Positions 1 to 7,280 of a stretch of DNA of 37,227 bases are shown here, piece by piece. Below the pieces are notes generated by a model. The model was not told where the DNA came from. It did no database searches and saw only the letters and a program-made list of their open reading frames with translations. Where the stretch lies: positions 1 to 37,227 of the forward strand of contig NZ_JAELUG010000067.1 in the NCBI RefSeq assembly GCF_016429255.1, read 5' to 3'. The stretch comes from Rhizobium sp. ASV8 (GTDB lineage Bacteria; Pseudomonadota; Alphaproteobacteria; Rhizobiales; Rhizobiaceae). Numbering within the stretch: the stretch's first letter is position 1; every line of letters starts with the position of its first letter. Position numbers and translations under genes: made by a program.

Positions 1-1
1 G

Positions 2-127
2 TTCAACCGAATGAAGCAGTTCCGTCGCATTGCCACGCGCTACGATAAAACCAAAACATCATACGCTGCTTTCCTCGCTATCGCCGCCGCCAAGATCTGG
101 TTGCCATACTTTGTCAACATCGCCTAG
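2..127 (+). mobile_element. IS5-type transposase, C-terminal fragment (cut by window edge)
   Basis: Frame 2 is open from the left edge to a TAG at 125-127 and reads as the end of an IS5-family transposase: FNRMKQFRRIATRYDKTK, then a stretch ending KIWLPYFVNIA. The motif NR(x)KQFRRIATRYDK is the familiar C-terminal signature of that DDE family. It contains the arginine- and tyrosine-rich helix near the last catalytic Glu, which would lie just outside the window. Whether the element is intact upstream cannot be seen, and no terminal inverted repeat was identified after the stop. It is shorter than usual ORF cut-offs and easy to miss. Confidence 0.75.
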
Positions 128-509
128 TACATTCGAACCTGATCGGCTGAGCCCGGATCGACGCGACCGGCTATGTCTCAGCGCTTTATCTGGGTAGTTG
201 ACACATGGCATCGGCCAATCGCTCGGCATGCAGCACAATGATGACGTCAAGCATCAAGGCGGCGCTTGTGAATAGGGATCGGCTTGGCGGACGTAGCCCC
301 ATGACATTCAAGGAGCGTTGAACGTAGCTCAACTGAGGACCTCCCTGCATTCGCCGTAGAAGCCCCGGGCGCAGCCTTGGGACGACGCCACCCTAAGACC
401 TGCTCCGGCGGATCGCGCCGGAAAAAGGGCGAACGGGAACACCCATTGCGTATGGACAAAAATCGTCCATACGTATATACAGAAGCCGTCATTACAGCGA
501 GGACGTCAC
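128..509. other. Non-coding stretch between transposase tail and vapBC
   Basis: No convincing gene. Several short ORFs exist on both strands, but they are rich in Arg, Ser and Pro, lack ribosome binding sites and match no family I recognise. The stretch presumably holds the right end of the insertion sequence and, at 449-473, a palindrome likely to belong to the vapBC promoter. Confidence 0.6.
449..473. promoter_or_regulatory. Inverted repeat upstream of vapBC, candidate operator
   Basis: CGTATGGAC (449-457) and GTCCATACG (465-473) form perfect 9-bp arms around a 7-bp spacer. The palindromic GTATATAC (473-480) follows at once. The centre lies about 50 bp before the vapB start. VapB antitoxins usually bind such palindromes with VapC to repress their own promoter; that use here is inferred from position. 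Confidence 0.55.
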
Positions 510-752
510 ATGCTCAGCATCAGAGATCGGGAGGTTCGCACTTTGGCGGAAGCCGTTATGCGCAAACGTGGTGCCTCCAACTTGACCGCGGCTATCAAGC
601 TCGCGTTACAGCATGAGATTGAACGGGCTGACGAAGTCGTGCCCTTGAAACAGCACGTCGCAGATATCCGTGCGCGAGCACTTGCCAAGGCAAAGTTACC
701 GCCTGCCCCATCCTTAACGAAAGAGGAACGTGACGCACTCTGGGGCCAATGA
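510..752 (+). CDS. vapB: VapB-type antitoxin (Rv0623-like)
   Basis: This 80-residue protein has the layout of Rv0623/VapB-type antitoxins. An N-terminal ribbon-helix-helix-like DNA-binding part (MLSIRDREVRTLAEAV through LTAAIKLALQHEIER) precedes a charged, probably flexible tail that would wrap the toxin. The ATG follows GAGGACGTCAC, a good ribosome binding site. The stop overlaps the downstream toxin start as ATGA, the translational coupling typical of type II toxin-antitoxin pairs. A palindrome about 40 bp upstream is a candidate autoregulatory site. The family assignment is firm by pattern and by the PIN-domain neighbour; the target specificity of the pair cannot be read from sequence. Confidence 0.85.
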   Translation: MLSIRDREVRTLAEAVMRKRGASNLTAAIKLALQHEIERADEVVPLKQHVADIRARALAKAKLPPAPSLTKEERDALWGQ

Positions 753-1165
753 TGTTCATCGAAACCTCAGCATTCGTCGCCATCCTTGCAGGAGAGCTGG
801 AAGCCGATACCTACTTGAGCGCAATCGATGGCGCCACACGACGGCAAACCGGCGCGCATGTCCGGCTTGAGGCGACCATCAACCTGGCGCGTATTCTTGG
901 GCTAGAGGTCCTTGATGCCCAGGAGATGTTCGACGCTTTTCTGCAAGTGGCCAAAATTGCCGTGGTTCCGATCACCGATGCGATCGCCCGGCGCGCGGTA
1001 GAAGCCTTCGCCGTTTACGGCAAAGGAAAGGGCCATCCCGCCCAACTCAACTTCGCCGACTGCCTGTCCTATGCCTGCGCGGACGCTCTCAAGATGCCGA
1101 TCCTGTTCAAAGGACGTGATTTTGCAGAAACGGATCTGCGGAGCGCTCTATCCAGCGAGAGCTGA
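749..1165 (+). CDS. vapC: VapC-type PIN-domain ribonuclease toxin
   Basis: A 138-residue PIN-domain protein, the usual VapC length. VapC toxins cut RNA with a Mg-dependent acidic cluster and are held inactive by VapB. The start is FIETSAFVAIL, where most VapC proteins have (V/I)DTSA, so the first acidic ligand is Glu instead of Asp. RLEATINLARIL supplies the second acidic residue, LNFADCLSYACA the central Asp, and LFKGRDFAETDL the final Asp pair. The start overlaps the vapB stop; a second ATG follows directly, so the exact first codon (749 or 752) is uncertain. The D-to-E change may be a subfamily trait or may weaken activity. Confidence 0.85.
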   Translation: MMFIETSAFVAILAGELEADTYLSAIDGATRRQTGAHVRLEATINLARILGLEVLDAQEMFDAFLQVAKIAVVPITDAIARRAVEAFAVYGKGKGHPAQLNFADCLSYACADALKMPILFKGRDFAETDLRSALSSES

Positions 1166-1233
1166 GCCGCGTCAATCTATCAATAGGTGGACAAAGGCCG
1201 AGATTTCGAGGAGCTGCAGAATGCATGTCCTGC

Positions 1234-1312
1234 TCTTGATGGAAGATGAACCGCCGACTCACCGAGCTGCAAGTTTGGCTAACTCCTCTCTGGCACCTTG
1301 ATATTCCATGAG
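1234..1312 (-). pseudogene. 79-bp duplicated 3' end of the rhomboid gene (fragment)
   Basis: The segment matches 20501-20579 at 75 of 79 positions without gaps. On the minus strand it encodes LMEYQGAREELAKLAAR and a TGA, identical in protein to the last 17 residues of the rhomboid-family gene at 20526-22298, plus about 25 bp of its downstream flank. Similarity stops sharply on both sides, so only the tail of a second copy survives. It is probably a remnant of a lost paralogue or of a recombination event. Confidence 0.8.
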
Positions 1313-1509
1313 TGTTGATTGTCGCACGAATTTGACCCGATTTTTCATTTCGGACGGATCCGCCCACACATCCGAGAACATGTTTTCGATCAACACCACA
1401 AATGTAGTTAGCTGGTACAACGCGAAATGAAAAAGTGGCGCAAATCTGGCTGAAACTCAACACCCTGGCAGAGCATGAGGTCGTTACGTTCTCCCTCTTA
1501 AGGAGGATT

Positions 1510-1740
1510 CACGATCCGCAATGCTTCGTCGTGCCGGCAGTGGGTGAAGCCGAAACGATGCCGTTTCATTCGCAGGGCAATGCCTTCCGCGCCTTGTTGC
1601 GAGAACAAGGAGTTCCGGTATCGGTGCGAATTGTGCGCGATCGCGACCATATGAATTCCGTTCGCGACCAGGGAATTCACGGCACGGAGACTCGAGACCT
1701 GCTGATGGGACTTGTCCAGGCAGACCAATGTCTCTCATGA
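1510..1740 (+). pseudogene. Possible alpha/beta-hydrolase C-terminal remnant
   Basis: The reading frame here contains DPQCFVVPAVGEAET, MPFHSQGNAFRALLREQGVP and RDRDHMNSV. This resembles the C-terminal third of small esterase-type alpha/beta hydrolases (P-x-x-VAVGE-x-E, F-x-x-Q, then a catalytic-type His in a DH motif). Nothing recognisable as the nucleophile part lies upstream: the frame begins only at 1435 and the preceding sequence is non-coding or the rhomboid scrap. I read it as a decayed gene tail ending at TGA 1738-1740. The match is by memory of the family pattern and could be chance. Confidence 0.35.
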
Positions 1741-1828
1741 GGCGGAGCCGATCAGATCATCAGTTAAGTGGCAGGCCACTCGGCGTTGCCTGAGGCAGTC
1801 ATCAACCCGTTCGTCGAAAATCCGTTCT

Positions 1829-3385
1829 CTACTGTCCAGTCACCAACGCTTCAGCGTCGGTGTGAAGCACCTTGCGGCTATCGTCACGAGAATAAAACAT
1901 GTGGCCTCCTGGATAGACCTTAAACTGCAACCGGCCCGGTACGCCGTAGTCTGGCACCTGGTCGAGCATGCGTTTGTTCTGCATATACGGGACCTGGATA
2001 TCGGTAAGCCCGCCGGTTACCAGTACGCGCAATTTCGAGTCTAGCGCCAGCATAGCACGTAGCTGCTCCATCGAAGAGGGTGGCTGCGGCCGATCCCCCC
2101 AATTCCAGCCGCGGAAAACCTGCTCGCTGAGGATATTGTAGGATCGGTCGATCTTCCAGTTGAGCTTGTTGCTATATAGGCCAACGATCGCGCTGGTCAT
2201 CGGCGCTTCGAGCCCCGTCACTGCGGGATCCAGCCACTCATTATAGTTTGAGGTCGGATCGGGATCGTAGGCGCTGACGGTCGCATCGTAGGCGCCGACG
2301 ACTTTGCCCTCGGCTCGTTCATGCTCGCGTTGGAACGTCGTCTTGTCGATCCGGCCCCCGAGCCGTTTTACCAGGGCCGGATCAAGACCTGTGAACTGGG
2401 TGACGTTTTGCACCATTCGCGACACAGCATCCACATCGCGCGGGCCGCGCATAAAGTCCTGCAAATAGTCGCTGGTCGCATAGCGCTCAACGTCGGCGAG
2501 GTCGATGCGGGTGACAGGCCCTTTCTCTTCCCGATAAGCCGCAGCATAGGCCGGCAGACGATCGAGCCAGGCGAACGCACCGGCATCAGCACCGAAATCC
2601 AGCACCGGCGAGATCAGGACAAGACCACTGATACCAACGCCCTGATTGGTGGCCAGTTCTTGTGCAAGCAGCGGCCCCCGAAAGCCTCCATAGCTCTCGC
2701 CAACAATAAATTTCGGCGATTCCGTTCGGTCGTTGCGCGCCAGCCAACGCCGCACGACCTCGCTCAGCGCCCTAATGTCGCCGTGCACCGACCAGAACTT
2801 ACGCTTTGCCGCATCCCCGTCTGCTACGATGCGGCTATAGCCGGTGCCGGGCGGATCGATGAATACGAGATCAGTAAAGTCGAGCCAGGTTTCATGGTTG
2901 TCGACGAGCACTGGCGGTGCCGACGGATAAATCTTGCCGGGCTCCATGGGCAATCGCCAGGGCCCGATCGCGCCAATGTCGAGCCAGGCCGACCCCGCAC
3001 CGGGACCCCCATTGAAAGCAAATGTCACGGGCCTCGTCTTCGCTTCGCCGGCGTCGAGTTTATAGGCCACGAAGCCGATCACCGCTTCATCCTGGCCTCT
3101 TTCGTCCCGGAGGCGCATGCTGCCGGCCGAGGCCGTGAAATTCAGAACACGTCCATCAGCAAGAGTTATGGATTGATGCGTTGCGGAGTCTTGGGGTAGA
3201 CGCCTGGCTCGCTCATGATCCCGTGTACTATCGTCGCGGGAGGCACTACGGCTCGCATTGTCGTGACTTGCCTTATCCAAGCCGGTCTGGCCAGAGGTCT
3301 CGTCGTCTTCAGCCAAGGCGACCTGCCCGGCAACACAGATGCATAAGGTCACAAGAGCGGCAGCCCTAAGCCAGCGATGCGCCAA
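1829..3385 (-). CDS. Secreted S10-family serine carboxypeptidase
   Basis: A 518-residue peptidase of the carboxypeptidase Y family (S10), which removes C-terminal residues from peptides. Residues 1-25 are a signal peptide (Arg near the start, hydrophobic LVTLCICVAGQVALA), so it acts in the periplasm or outside. A charged low-complexity stretch (26-70) precedes the catalytic domain. The oxyanion-hole motif FNGGPGAGS lies near 124-132, the nucleophile motif GESYGG at 229-234 (Ser231), the likely catalytic Asp at 462 (GLTDIQVPY) and His at 495 (PGGHMFY). Bacterial S10 proteins of this length are common in rhizobia. The start is TTG with a well-placed GGAGAAACGTC ribosome site; no other start keeps the signal peptide. 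Confidence 0.9.
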   Translation of the reverse strand: MAHRWLRAAALVTLCICVAGQVALAEDDETSGQTGLDKASHDNASRSASRDDSTRDHERARRLPQDSATHQSITLADGRVLNFTASAGSMRLRDERGQDEAVIGFVAYKLDAGEAKTRPVTFAFNGGPGAGSAWLDIGAIGPWRLPMEPGKIYPSAPPVLVDNHETWLDFTDLVFIDPPGTGYSRIVADGDAAKRKFWSVHGDIRALSEVVRRWLARNDRTESPKFIVGESYGGFRGPLLAQELATNQGVGISGLVLISPVLDFGADAGAFAWLDRLPAYAAAYREEKGPVTRIDLADVERYATSDYLQDFMRGPRDVDAVSRMVQNVTQFTGLDPALVKRLGGRIDKTTFQREHERAEGKVVGAYDATVSAYDPDPTSNYNEWLDPAVTGLEAPMTSAIVGLYSNKLNWKIDRSYNILSEQVFRGWNWGDRPQPPSSMEQLRAMLALDSKLRVLVTGGLTDIQVPYMQNKRMLDQVPDYGVPGRLQFKVYPGGHMFYSRDDSRKVLHTDAEALVTGQ

Positions 3386-3736
3386 GACGTTTCTCCGATC
3401 AACAAAGGAAGTCCAGTGCGGTCACCTTAAGGTCGTCGTTCGAAACTGCAATAGGGTGCCTGCCACGGGAGCGGGAAAGAGCTGGGGGGTTAGGCTGCAA
3501 GGTCGAGCTTTGCCTGTTTGAGGCGGCCGTCCGTCACGGCGGCTCGAACCTGTAGAAGCCGATGAGCGCCAATCGGCGACCAACGCATCTGACGCTTCTC
3601 TCATGCGGGCATAGATGAGGCTGTTGGCGGCACTTTCTCTGTCGGAGAACCGGATATCGGCGGGCCGGACCAGTATCGTCGACAATGCCGGTAACTTCTC
3701 CGGGGTTGAGCACGGATTGTTGGGCCCGAAAGGTAC
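3386..3736. other. Intergenic region, no supported gene
   Basis: This holds the upstream region of the carboxypeptidase (leftward) and of the small rightward ORF at 3737. Short minus-strand ORFs run through it but have no ribosome site and no recognisable motif. No strong hairpin or promoter was identified by eye. Confidence 0.5.
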
Positions 3737-3940
3737 ATGATCATCGCCTTGCTCAAGGAGGCCACGGCGGCGGTGGAGTGGACAATCACGATCCAAGGGA
3801 AGAAGAAGTTCAGCGACGTCTGCCGTCGGGAGCTGCGCGTTGACAAGAGCTGGGAGCGTCTGCTCGACGGAGATGTCGGCCTGTCGATCGAAGCGGTTAA
3901 GAAGATCAAGGCGGCGCTTCAGTGTGTATCGGCGCAGTGA
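3737..3940 (+). CDS. Small hypothetical protein, 67 residues
   Basis: I do not recognise this protein. It is a compact, charged 67-residue ORF with a plausible alpha-helical pattern (KFSDVCRRELRVDKSWERLLDG, SIEAVKKIKAALQ) and no signal peptide or membrane segment. The ATG is preceded by GAAAGGTAC, a reasonable ribosome site. It ends 35 bp inside the convergent small gene at 3906-4097. The amino-acid make-up is more protein-like than the shadow ORFs around it, which is the main reason for listing it. Confidence 0.45.
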   Translation: MIIALLKEATAAVEWTITIQGKKKFSDVCRRELRVDKSWERLLDGDVGLSIEAVKKIKAALQCVSAQ

Positions 3941-4097
3941 TTGGGGGCAGATCGGCGTTACAAGGTGTTGATTTTCCGAAGATCGGCGGGGTCATTGCGC
4001 GACGCCGATTCACACGAATGACCATGCGCAGGATTTCCTGGATTGCGATTTGCCAAGCTGTGTCTATTGCCTGAAGTTCGTTCGTGTCCGCTGCCAT
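3906..4097 (-). CDS. Small hypothetical protein, 63 residues
   Basis: Unrecognised 63-residue ORF. The chosen ATG (MAADTNELQAIDTAW) has a strong upstream AGGAG with 6-bp spacing, better than the longer alternative at 4190. The first half looks like an amphipathic helix (WQIAIQEILRMVIRVNRRR); the second half is Pro/Thr-rich without clear structure. It is the last member of a leftward series starting with the cold-shock gene, 89 bp after the DUF6481 stop. It overlaps the convergent ORF ending at 3940. Confidence 0.45.
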   Translation of the reverse strand: MAADTNELQAIDTAWQIAIQEILRMVIRVNRRRAMTPPIFGKSTPCNADLPPITAPIHTEAPP

Positions 4098-4186
4098 GGT
4101 TGGCTCCTGAGGAATGAGTAAGTTCGGGCATGACCAGGTCATGCCTGATTTACGGACCCATCCAGCCGAGGCTGGGTGCGTGAACG

Positions 4187-4567
4187 TCAAGCCTGCCGAG
4201 CCTTGCGGGCGGCATAACGTCTGTCGCGTTCAACCTTGCGAGCGGCCTCATCTTGAACGACCCGTGATATCCGGGCATTCTCGGCTGCCTGTCGCGCCTC
4301 GATCTCGGCAGCAGCTGCTGCCTCGATGGCCGCCTGTTCCTGAGCCGCAAGGGTCTCGACCCGGTTACGCTCCTCATGCTTCAGTCGATCCCGTTCCGCA
4401 CGGCGCGCCTCGCGCGCTTCAACAAGGGAGATGCGCTCGGCCTGTCTGGTGGCCTGTGACGGCTCAGCCGCCGTCTTCGCAGCCTGGTAGGCTGTGAGAA
4501 GAGCTGTCTTGGCGTCCGCAGCAGCGCAGCGTCGGTCGGTAAGTTCATTGTTTCTGGCGTGTCTCAA
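4187..4567 (-). CDS. DUF6481 family protein
   Basis: A 126-residue, Ala/Arg/Glu-rich, almost entirely helical protein: RHARNNELTDRRCAAADAKTALL, then a long stretch of EARxARRAERDRLKxEER and AAAEIEARQAAENAR, ending RKVERDRRYAARKARQA. This pattern is that of the alphaproteobacterial DUF6481 family, whose function is unknown; a coiled coil is likely. I place the start at a TTG (LRHARNN) behind AGGATAAAAA. The longer frame to 4741 reads through the neighbouring gene and has an unlike, Pro/Arg-rich N terminus. It lies downstream of the cold-shock gene and a 74-residue protein on the same strand, an arrangement suggesting shared expression. Confidence 0.75.
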   Translation of the reverse strand: MRHARNNELTDRRCAAADAKTALLTAYQAAKTAAEPSQATRQAERISLVEAREARRAERDRLKHEERNRVETLAAQEQAAIEAAAAAEIEARQAAENARISRVVQDEAARKVERDRRYAARKARQA

Positions 4568-4598
4568 ATTTTTATCCTGATATTCGTACTTGGGATGA

Positions 4599-4823
4599 TC
4601 AGCCGGCCTTGGATCGTTTGGCAAGCAGCGCAGATGTTGCAGACATCCGGTCGGCTTGCTCCTTGGCGAGGCGCGCTTCGCGCAGCCTGAACGTCTTGGC
4701 AGCGCGCGCCTGGGCCACGGATTCGAGCTCTTCCGCAGCATTATTCTTGGCGAAAAATTCGGTCTGGAGATTGCCGAAGGCGGTCTCGGCCCGCTGGCGG
4801 GATTTACTATAAGTCTCTGTCAT
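4599..4823 (-). CDS. Small conserved-looking helical protein, 74 residues
   Basis: The protein starts MTETYSKSRQRAETAFG and continues with FFAKNNAAEELESVAQARAAKTFRLREARLAKE. It is a single charged helical protein with likely coiled-coil character and no Cys. I recall similar short proteins in rhizobia but can assign no function. The ATG has an AGGA 6 bp upstream. It sits between the cold-shock gene terminator (hairpin at 4861-4885) and the DUF6481 gene, 31 bp before the latter's TTG, so the two are probably cotranscribed. Confidence 0.7.
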   Translation of the reverse strand: MTETYSKSRQRAETAFGNLQTEFFAKNNAAEELESVAQARAAKTFRLREARLAKEQADRMSATSALLAKRSKAG

Positions 4824-4855
4824 TAAATGTCCTGGATCTTGGCTGTGAGGCCAAA

Positions 4856-4885
4856 CGAAAAAGGCCAGGCGAACTGCCTGGCCTT
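4856..4885 (-). terminator. Rho-independent terminator of the cold-shock gene
   Basis: Read leftward, AAGGCCAGGC and GCCTGGCCTT (10-bp perfect stem, 5-base loop) are followed by TTTTTCG. This is a textbook intrinsic terminator 62 bp after the cspA stop. Confidence 0.9.
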
Positions 4886-4946
4886 AAACTGATAATTGCT
4901 TCCGGCGATGCCAGTACATCCGTGGTCAAAGGGAAGCAGATACCGA

Positions 4947-5156
4947 TTAAGCGTTCTGCAGATTGCAGGCCGACATCTTGCCCGACTTGTTGTCGCGCTC
5001 GAGTTCAAAGCCAATCTTCTGGCCTTCGACCAGCTCGCGCATTCCGGCGCGCTCGACAGCGGAAATATGAACGAACGCGTCAGCGCCGCCGTTGTCAGGC
5101 TGGATAAATCCGAAGCCCTTGGTGGAATTGAACCATTTTACTGTGCCAGTGGTCAT
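4947..5156 (-). CDS. cspA: Cold-shock domain protein (CspA family)
   Basis: A 69-residue single-domain cold-shock protein, an RNA/ssDNA-binding chaperone. RNP1 is visible as KGFGFIQPD and RNP2 as AFVHISAVE; the fold-defining TGTVKWFNSTKGFGF opens the protein. The start at MTTGTVKWF has GAAAGGG upstream; the longer frame to 5204 adds an unrelated leader. Family members are usually 67-72 residues, so it is complete. A strong intrinsic terminator follows at 4856-4885. The roughly 100-bp leader upstream could carry a temperature-responsive fold as in other csp genes, but I cannot show that. Confidence 0.95.
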   Translation of the reverse strand: MTTGTVKWFNSTKGFGFIQPDNGGADAFVHISAVERAGMRELVEGQKIGFELERDNKSGKMSACNLQNA

Positions 5157-5511
5157 GATGAACCCTTTCAAGCATAGAGTGAGGGGCCGCGAAGCAAGCG
5201 CCACGCAGCAGTAAACCGACTATTTTTGAAAGAGAAGTTCGCTTAGAGCGCGGTGCCAATCGCGCGGTAGACAAAGCTCGGCAAGCAAAAGATCGATGAC
5301 GCACCAGTATGCGAATTGTAACGTTCCGTCAACGATTAGCTTTTTGACAGCCCTCGACTGCGCGCAAGGGTTGACCGCCAGCGCCGAAATAAACGGTAAC
5401 GGCCAATGTGCCGAATTCATCGAGCGCTGCATAAGCCACCACCAGCAAGAACGGTCGCGGGCCGCTCGAAATTCGGACGCGTCCGCGACCTGGAACACCC
5501 GTGGGGGCCCT
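5157..5511. other. Intergenic region upstream of cspA
   Basis: This contains the cspA ribosome site and presumably its promoter and 5' leader. ORFs on both strands in this stretch lack ribosome sites and recognisable motifs. Nothing else was identified. Confidence 0.5.
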
Positions 5512-5790
5512 CTACGAATGATGCAGCCCGTCCAGTTCTTTGAGCGCAGACTGAATCTCGTCGATTGAGACAGGCTCATTCATCCCTGGCAATTGTCGAA
5601 AAGCCGGCTTTGAATCGACCGCATAGAAGTCGGATGCCCACGCAGCAAGGATCGCGAGTTTGTCATCGACCGAGAGAGATGGGGATCTCAAGACATCCAT
5701 CGGCCGCCGGAGTTGCATGCCTGGCATCAATACGGCAGGGCCTATGGTGACTGCACAGTCGATCGCCTGCTGCAAGATGGCGTTTTCCAT
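5512..5790 (-). CDS. Hypothetical protein, 92 residues
   Basis: A 92-residue soluble protein with a central pattern LRRPMDVLRSPSLSVDDKLAILAAWASDFYAVDSKPAFRQLPG. I recognise this as typical of a rhizobial conserved-hypothetical group, without a known role. No signal peptide or membrane segment. The ATG lies 9 bp after the stop of the DUF982 gene (5800-6099), with a weak GAGG site, so it is very likely the second gene of that pair. Confidence 0.7.
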   Translation of the reverse strand: MENAILQQAIDCAVTIGPAVLMPGMQLRRPMDVLRSPSLSVDDKLAILAAWASDFYAVDSKPAFRQLPGMNEPVSIDEIQSALKELDGLHHS

Positions 5791-5799
5791 GGCATGGCC

Positions 5800-6099
5800 T
5801 CATTGCACGTGGGGATCGCGGTCGCGCCGCATGCGAGAGGCAGCAATCGCTGACGTTTCGGGAGCCAGCAGATCATGCTTCGCCGCAAATGCTGCGAACA
5901 GGCCGCGTGCCGTCTCTGCTTCGATTTCCACGTGAAGCGCCGCATGACACGCTTTCAGGGCAACCGAATGCGCCGCGTCTCTGAACGATACCGGCCATTC
6001 GACCAGGTGTCGGTAGGCATCTAGTACGCCGCGGATCTCGGCAGGGGAGCCCAAGCCGACAAGAATGGTGACAGGTTGTCTGAACATATCGGGTTTCAT
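5800..6099 (-). CDS. DUF982 domain protein
   Basis: A 99-residue protein with the DUF982 pattern throughout: VTILVGLGSPAEIRGVLDAY, then LVEWP, then ALKACHAALHVEIEAETARGLFAAFA. DUF982 proteins are small, abundant in Rhizobiales and without established function. The start at MKPDMFRQ has GGAAAGGAG upstream; the frame to 6144 adds an unlike leader. It lies downstream of the small heat-shock gene on the same strand, separated by a hairpin at 6131-6152, and is followed after 9 bp by a 92-residue hypothetical protein. Confidence 0.85.
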   Translation of the reverse strand: MKPDMFRQPVTILVGLGSPAEIRGVLDAYRHLVEWPVSFRDAAHSVALKACHAALHVEIEAETARGLFAAFAAKHDLLAPETSAIAASRMRRDRDPHVQ

Positions 6100-6130
6100 C
6101 GGGCTCTCCTTTCCAACCCGCAATGTTGAC

Positions 6131-6152
6131 GGGCGCCACCGCAATGGCGCCC
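6131..6152 (-). terminator. Hairpin after the small heat-shock gene
   Basis: GGGCGCCA (6131-6138) and TGGCGCCC (6145-6152) form a perfect 8-bp GC-rich stem with a 6-base loop, 25 bp past the hsp20 stop. No U-run follows, so it may be a weak terminator or an RNA-stabilising stem. Confidence 0.5.
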
Positions 6153-6177
6153 CTGACCTACTGGATGAACTTAACGA

Positions 6178-6651
6178 TCAAGCCGCCTTCTGCGCTTCGA
6201 TCTGAGCCGGAGCGACCGACGTTAAGGCGGGCGTGCTCTGGATCGAGATCCTCCTCGGCCTCAGGGCTTCCGGGATTTCGCGAACAAGATCGATCGACAG
6301 AAGACCATTACTCAGATCCGCGCCGTTCACCCGGACATGGTCTGCAAGCTCGAAGCGGTGCTCGAACGGCCGACCGGCGATGCCGCGATGCAGGTAGCCG
6401 TCATTGGCGGTCTCCTGTTTCTTACCGGTGACCGTCAGCAGGTTGGACTGGAAGGTGATGTCGAGATCATCCTGGGCAAAACCTGCGACCGCGATCGAGA
6501 TGCGGTAGCTGTCGTCGCCGGTCTTGACGATGTCATAAGGCGGCCAGTCGCTGATCGAGCGGGCGCGCTGGGCGTTTTCGAGAAGATTGAAGACCCGATC
6601 GAAGCCGACGCTCGAGCGGAAGAGCGGTGCGTAGTCGTAAGATGTTGCCAT
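6178..6651 (-). CDS. Small heat-shock protein (Hsp20/alpha-crystallin family)
   Basis: A 157-residue IbpA-like chaperone that holds unfolded proteins in large oligomers. The alpha-crystallin domain runs from about residue 36 (PPYDIVKTGDDSYRISIAVAGF) through the LLTVTGKK strand to LSNGLLSIDLVREIPE, and an R-x-I-S-I-type C-terminal tail follows. The start is chosen as ATG 6651 (MATSYDYAP): AGGA is 7 bp before it, while the in-frame ATG at 6657 is only 1 bp from that AGGA. Expression is very probably under the ROSE thermometer at 6652-6740, which hides this ribosome site at low temperature. Confidence 0.93.
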   Translation of the reverse strand: MATSYDYAPLFRSSVGFDRVFNLLENAQRARSISDWPPYDIVKTGDDSYRISIAVAGFAQDDLDITFQSNLLTVTGKKQETANDGYLHRGIAGRPFEHRFELADHVRVNGADLSNGLLSIDLVREIPEALRPRRISIQSTPALTSVAPAQIEAQKAA

Positions 6652-6740
6652 AGCCATATCCTCTTTGAAGCAACATGGGTACAGAAGCGCCGAAAGGCGG
6701 CGCTTCCAGCAAGGCCAGCTCTATCTTCAGCAGCTGGCGG
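6652..6740 (-). promoter_or_regulatory. ROSE-type RNA thermometer in the hsp20 leader
   Basis: Read leftward, the leader holds CCAGCT...AGCTGG (6-bp stem, 6715-6720 with 6732-6737), then a perfect 9-bp stem GAAGCGCCG/CGGCGCTTC (6684-6692 with 6698-6706). After it comes TTGCT followed by AGGAT just before the start codon. The TTGCT/AGGAT pairing that hides the ribosome site, with an internal G-G mismatch, is the hallmark of ROSE elements in rhizobia. A CTTGAA at 6770-6775 could be the -35 box of an RpoH promoter; its -10 is not clear. Confidence 0.85.
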
Positions 6741-6896
6741 AAAACGATTTGGTTTTTTAGAATTTCGGATTCAAGATCCGTGGCGCAAAATTTCATCCCA
6801 AGTAAGATCAGGCAATTTTCGACTTCATTCTCTCGCATCTTTGCCGGTAAAATGCCCCACCACGTCGACGCGCCGACAAGTCTGCCCCATCGCCCT

Positions 6897-7187
6897 TCAA
6901 TGGACGGATCGACTGATAACCCGATGGGGATATGCAGCCTTGAACTGCGCCATCATCGCGCTGGCCTGCTGCAGCACACGTTCGGTCTTTTCAGGATTAT
7001 CGCGAGCAAGCTCGTCGGCATTGACCCGCATTGCTTCCGCCATGCTGGCCGACATCATGGCAAAGCAACCTTCGCCATAAACCAGAGCCTCCTGCGACGC
7101 TGTTTCAAGCCATCGGGCGAAATCAACGATGATCTCTTCGCGTTCATCAATACCAGCGCTCTTGATGATGTTGATATTCTCTTCCAT
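6897..7187 (-). CDS. Hypothetical soluble protein, about 96 residues
   Basis: Not recognised. The chosen start MEENINIIKSAGIDEREE gives a charged, helical protein (EIIVDFARWLETASQEALVYGEGCF, then a Met/Ala-rich helix) without signal peptide or membrane segment. A GTG at 7220 would add 11 residues; neither start has a strong ribosome site. It follows usg on the same strand after about 93 bp and precedes the hsp20 leader, so it may be cotranscribed with usg. Confidence 0.6.
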   Translation of the reverse strand: MEENINIIKSAGIDEREEIIVDFARWLETASQEALVYGEGCFAMMSASMAEAMRVNADELARDNPEKTERVLQQASAMMAQFKAAYPHRVISRSVH

Positions 7188-7280
7188 GAAGGTGTCACTC
7201 CATACGCAATCGGCGCTCACACCGAGGTCAACGCCTCGGCGGTCGATCAGCTAGGAAGCGGAAAAATCAAATTCAAGAGT

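Noticed and set aside
2321..3199. 292-codon plus-strand frame opposite the carboxypeptidase
   Set aside because: Mirror frame of the S10 peptidase, whose catalytic motifs are all on the minus strand.
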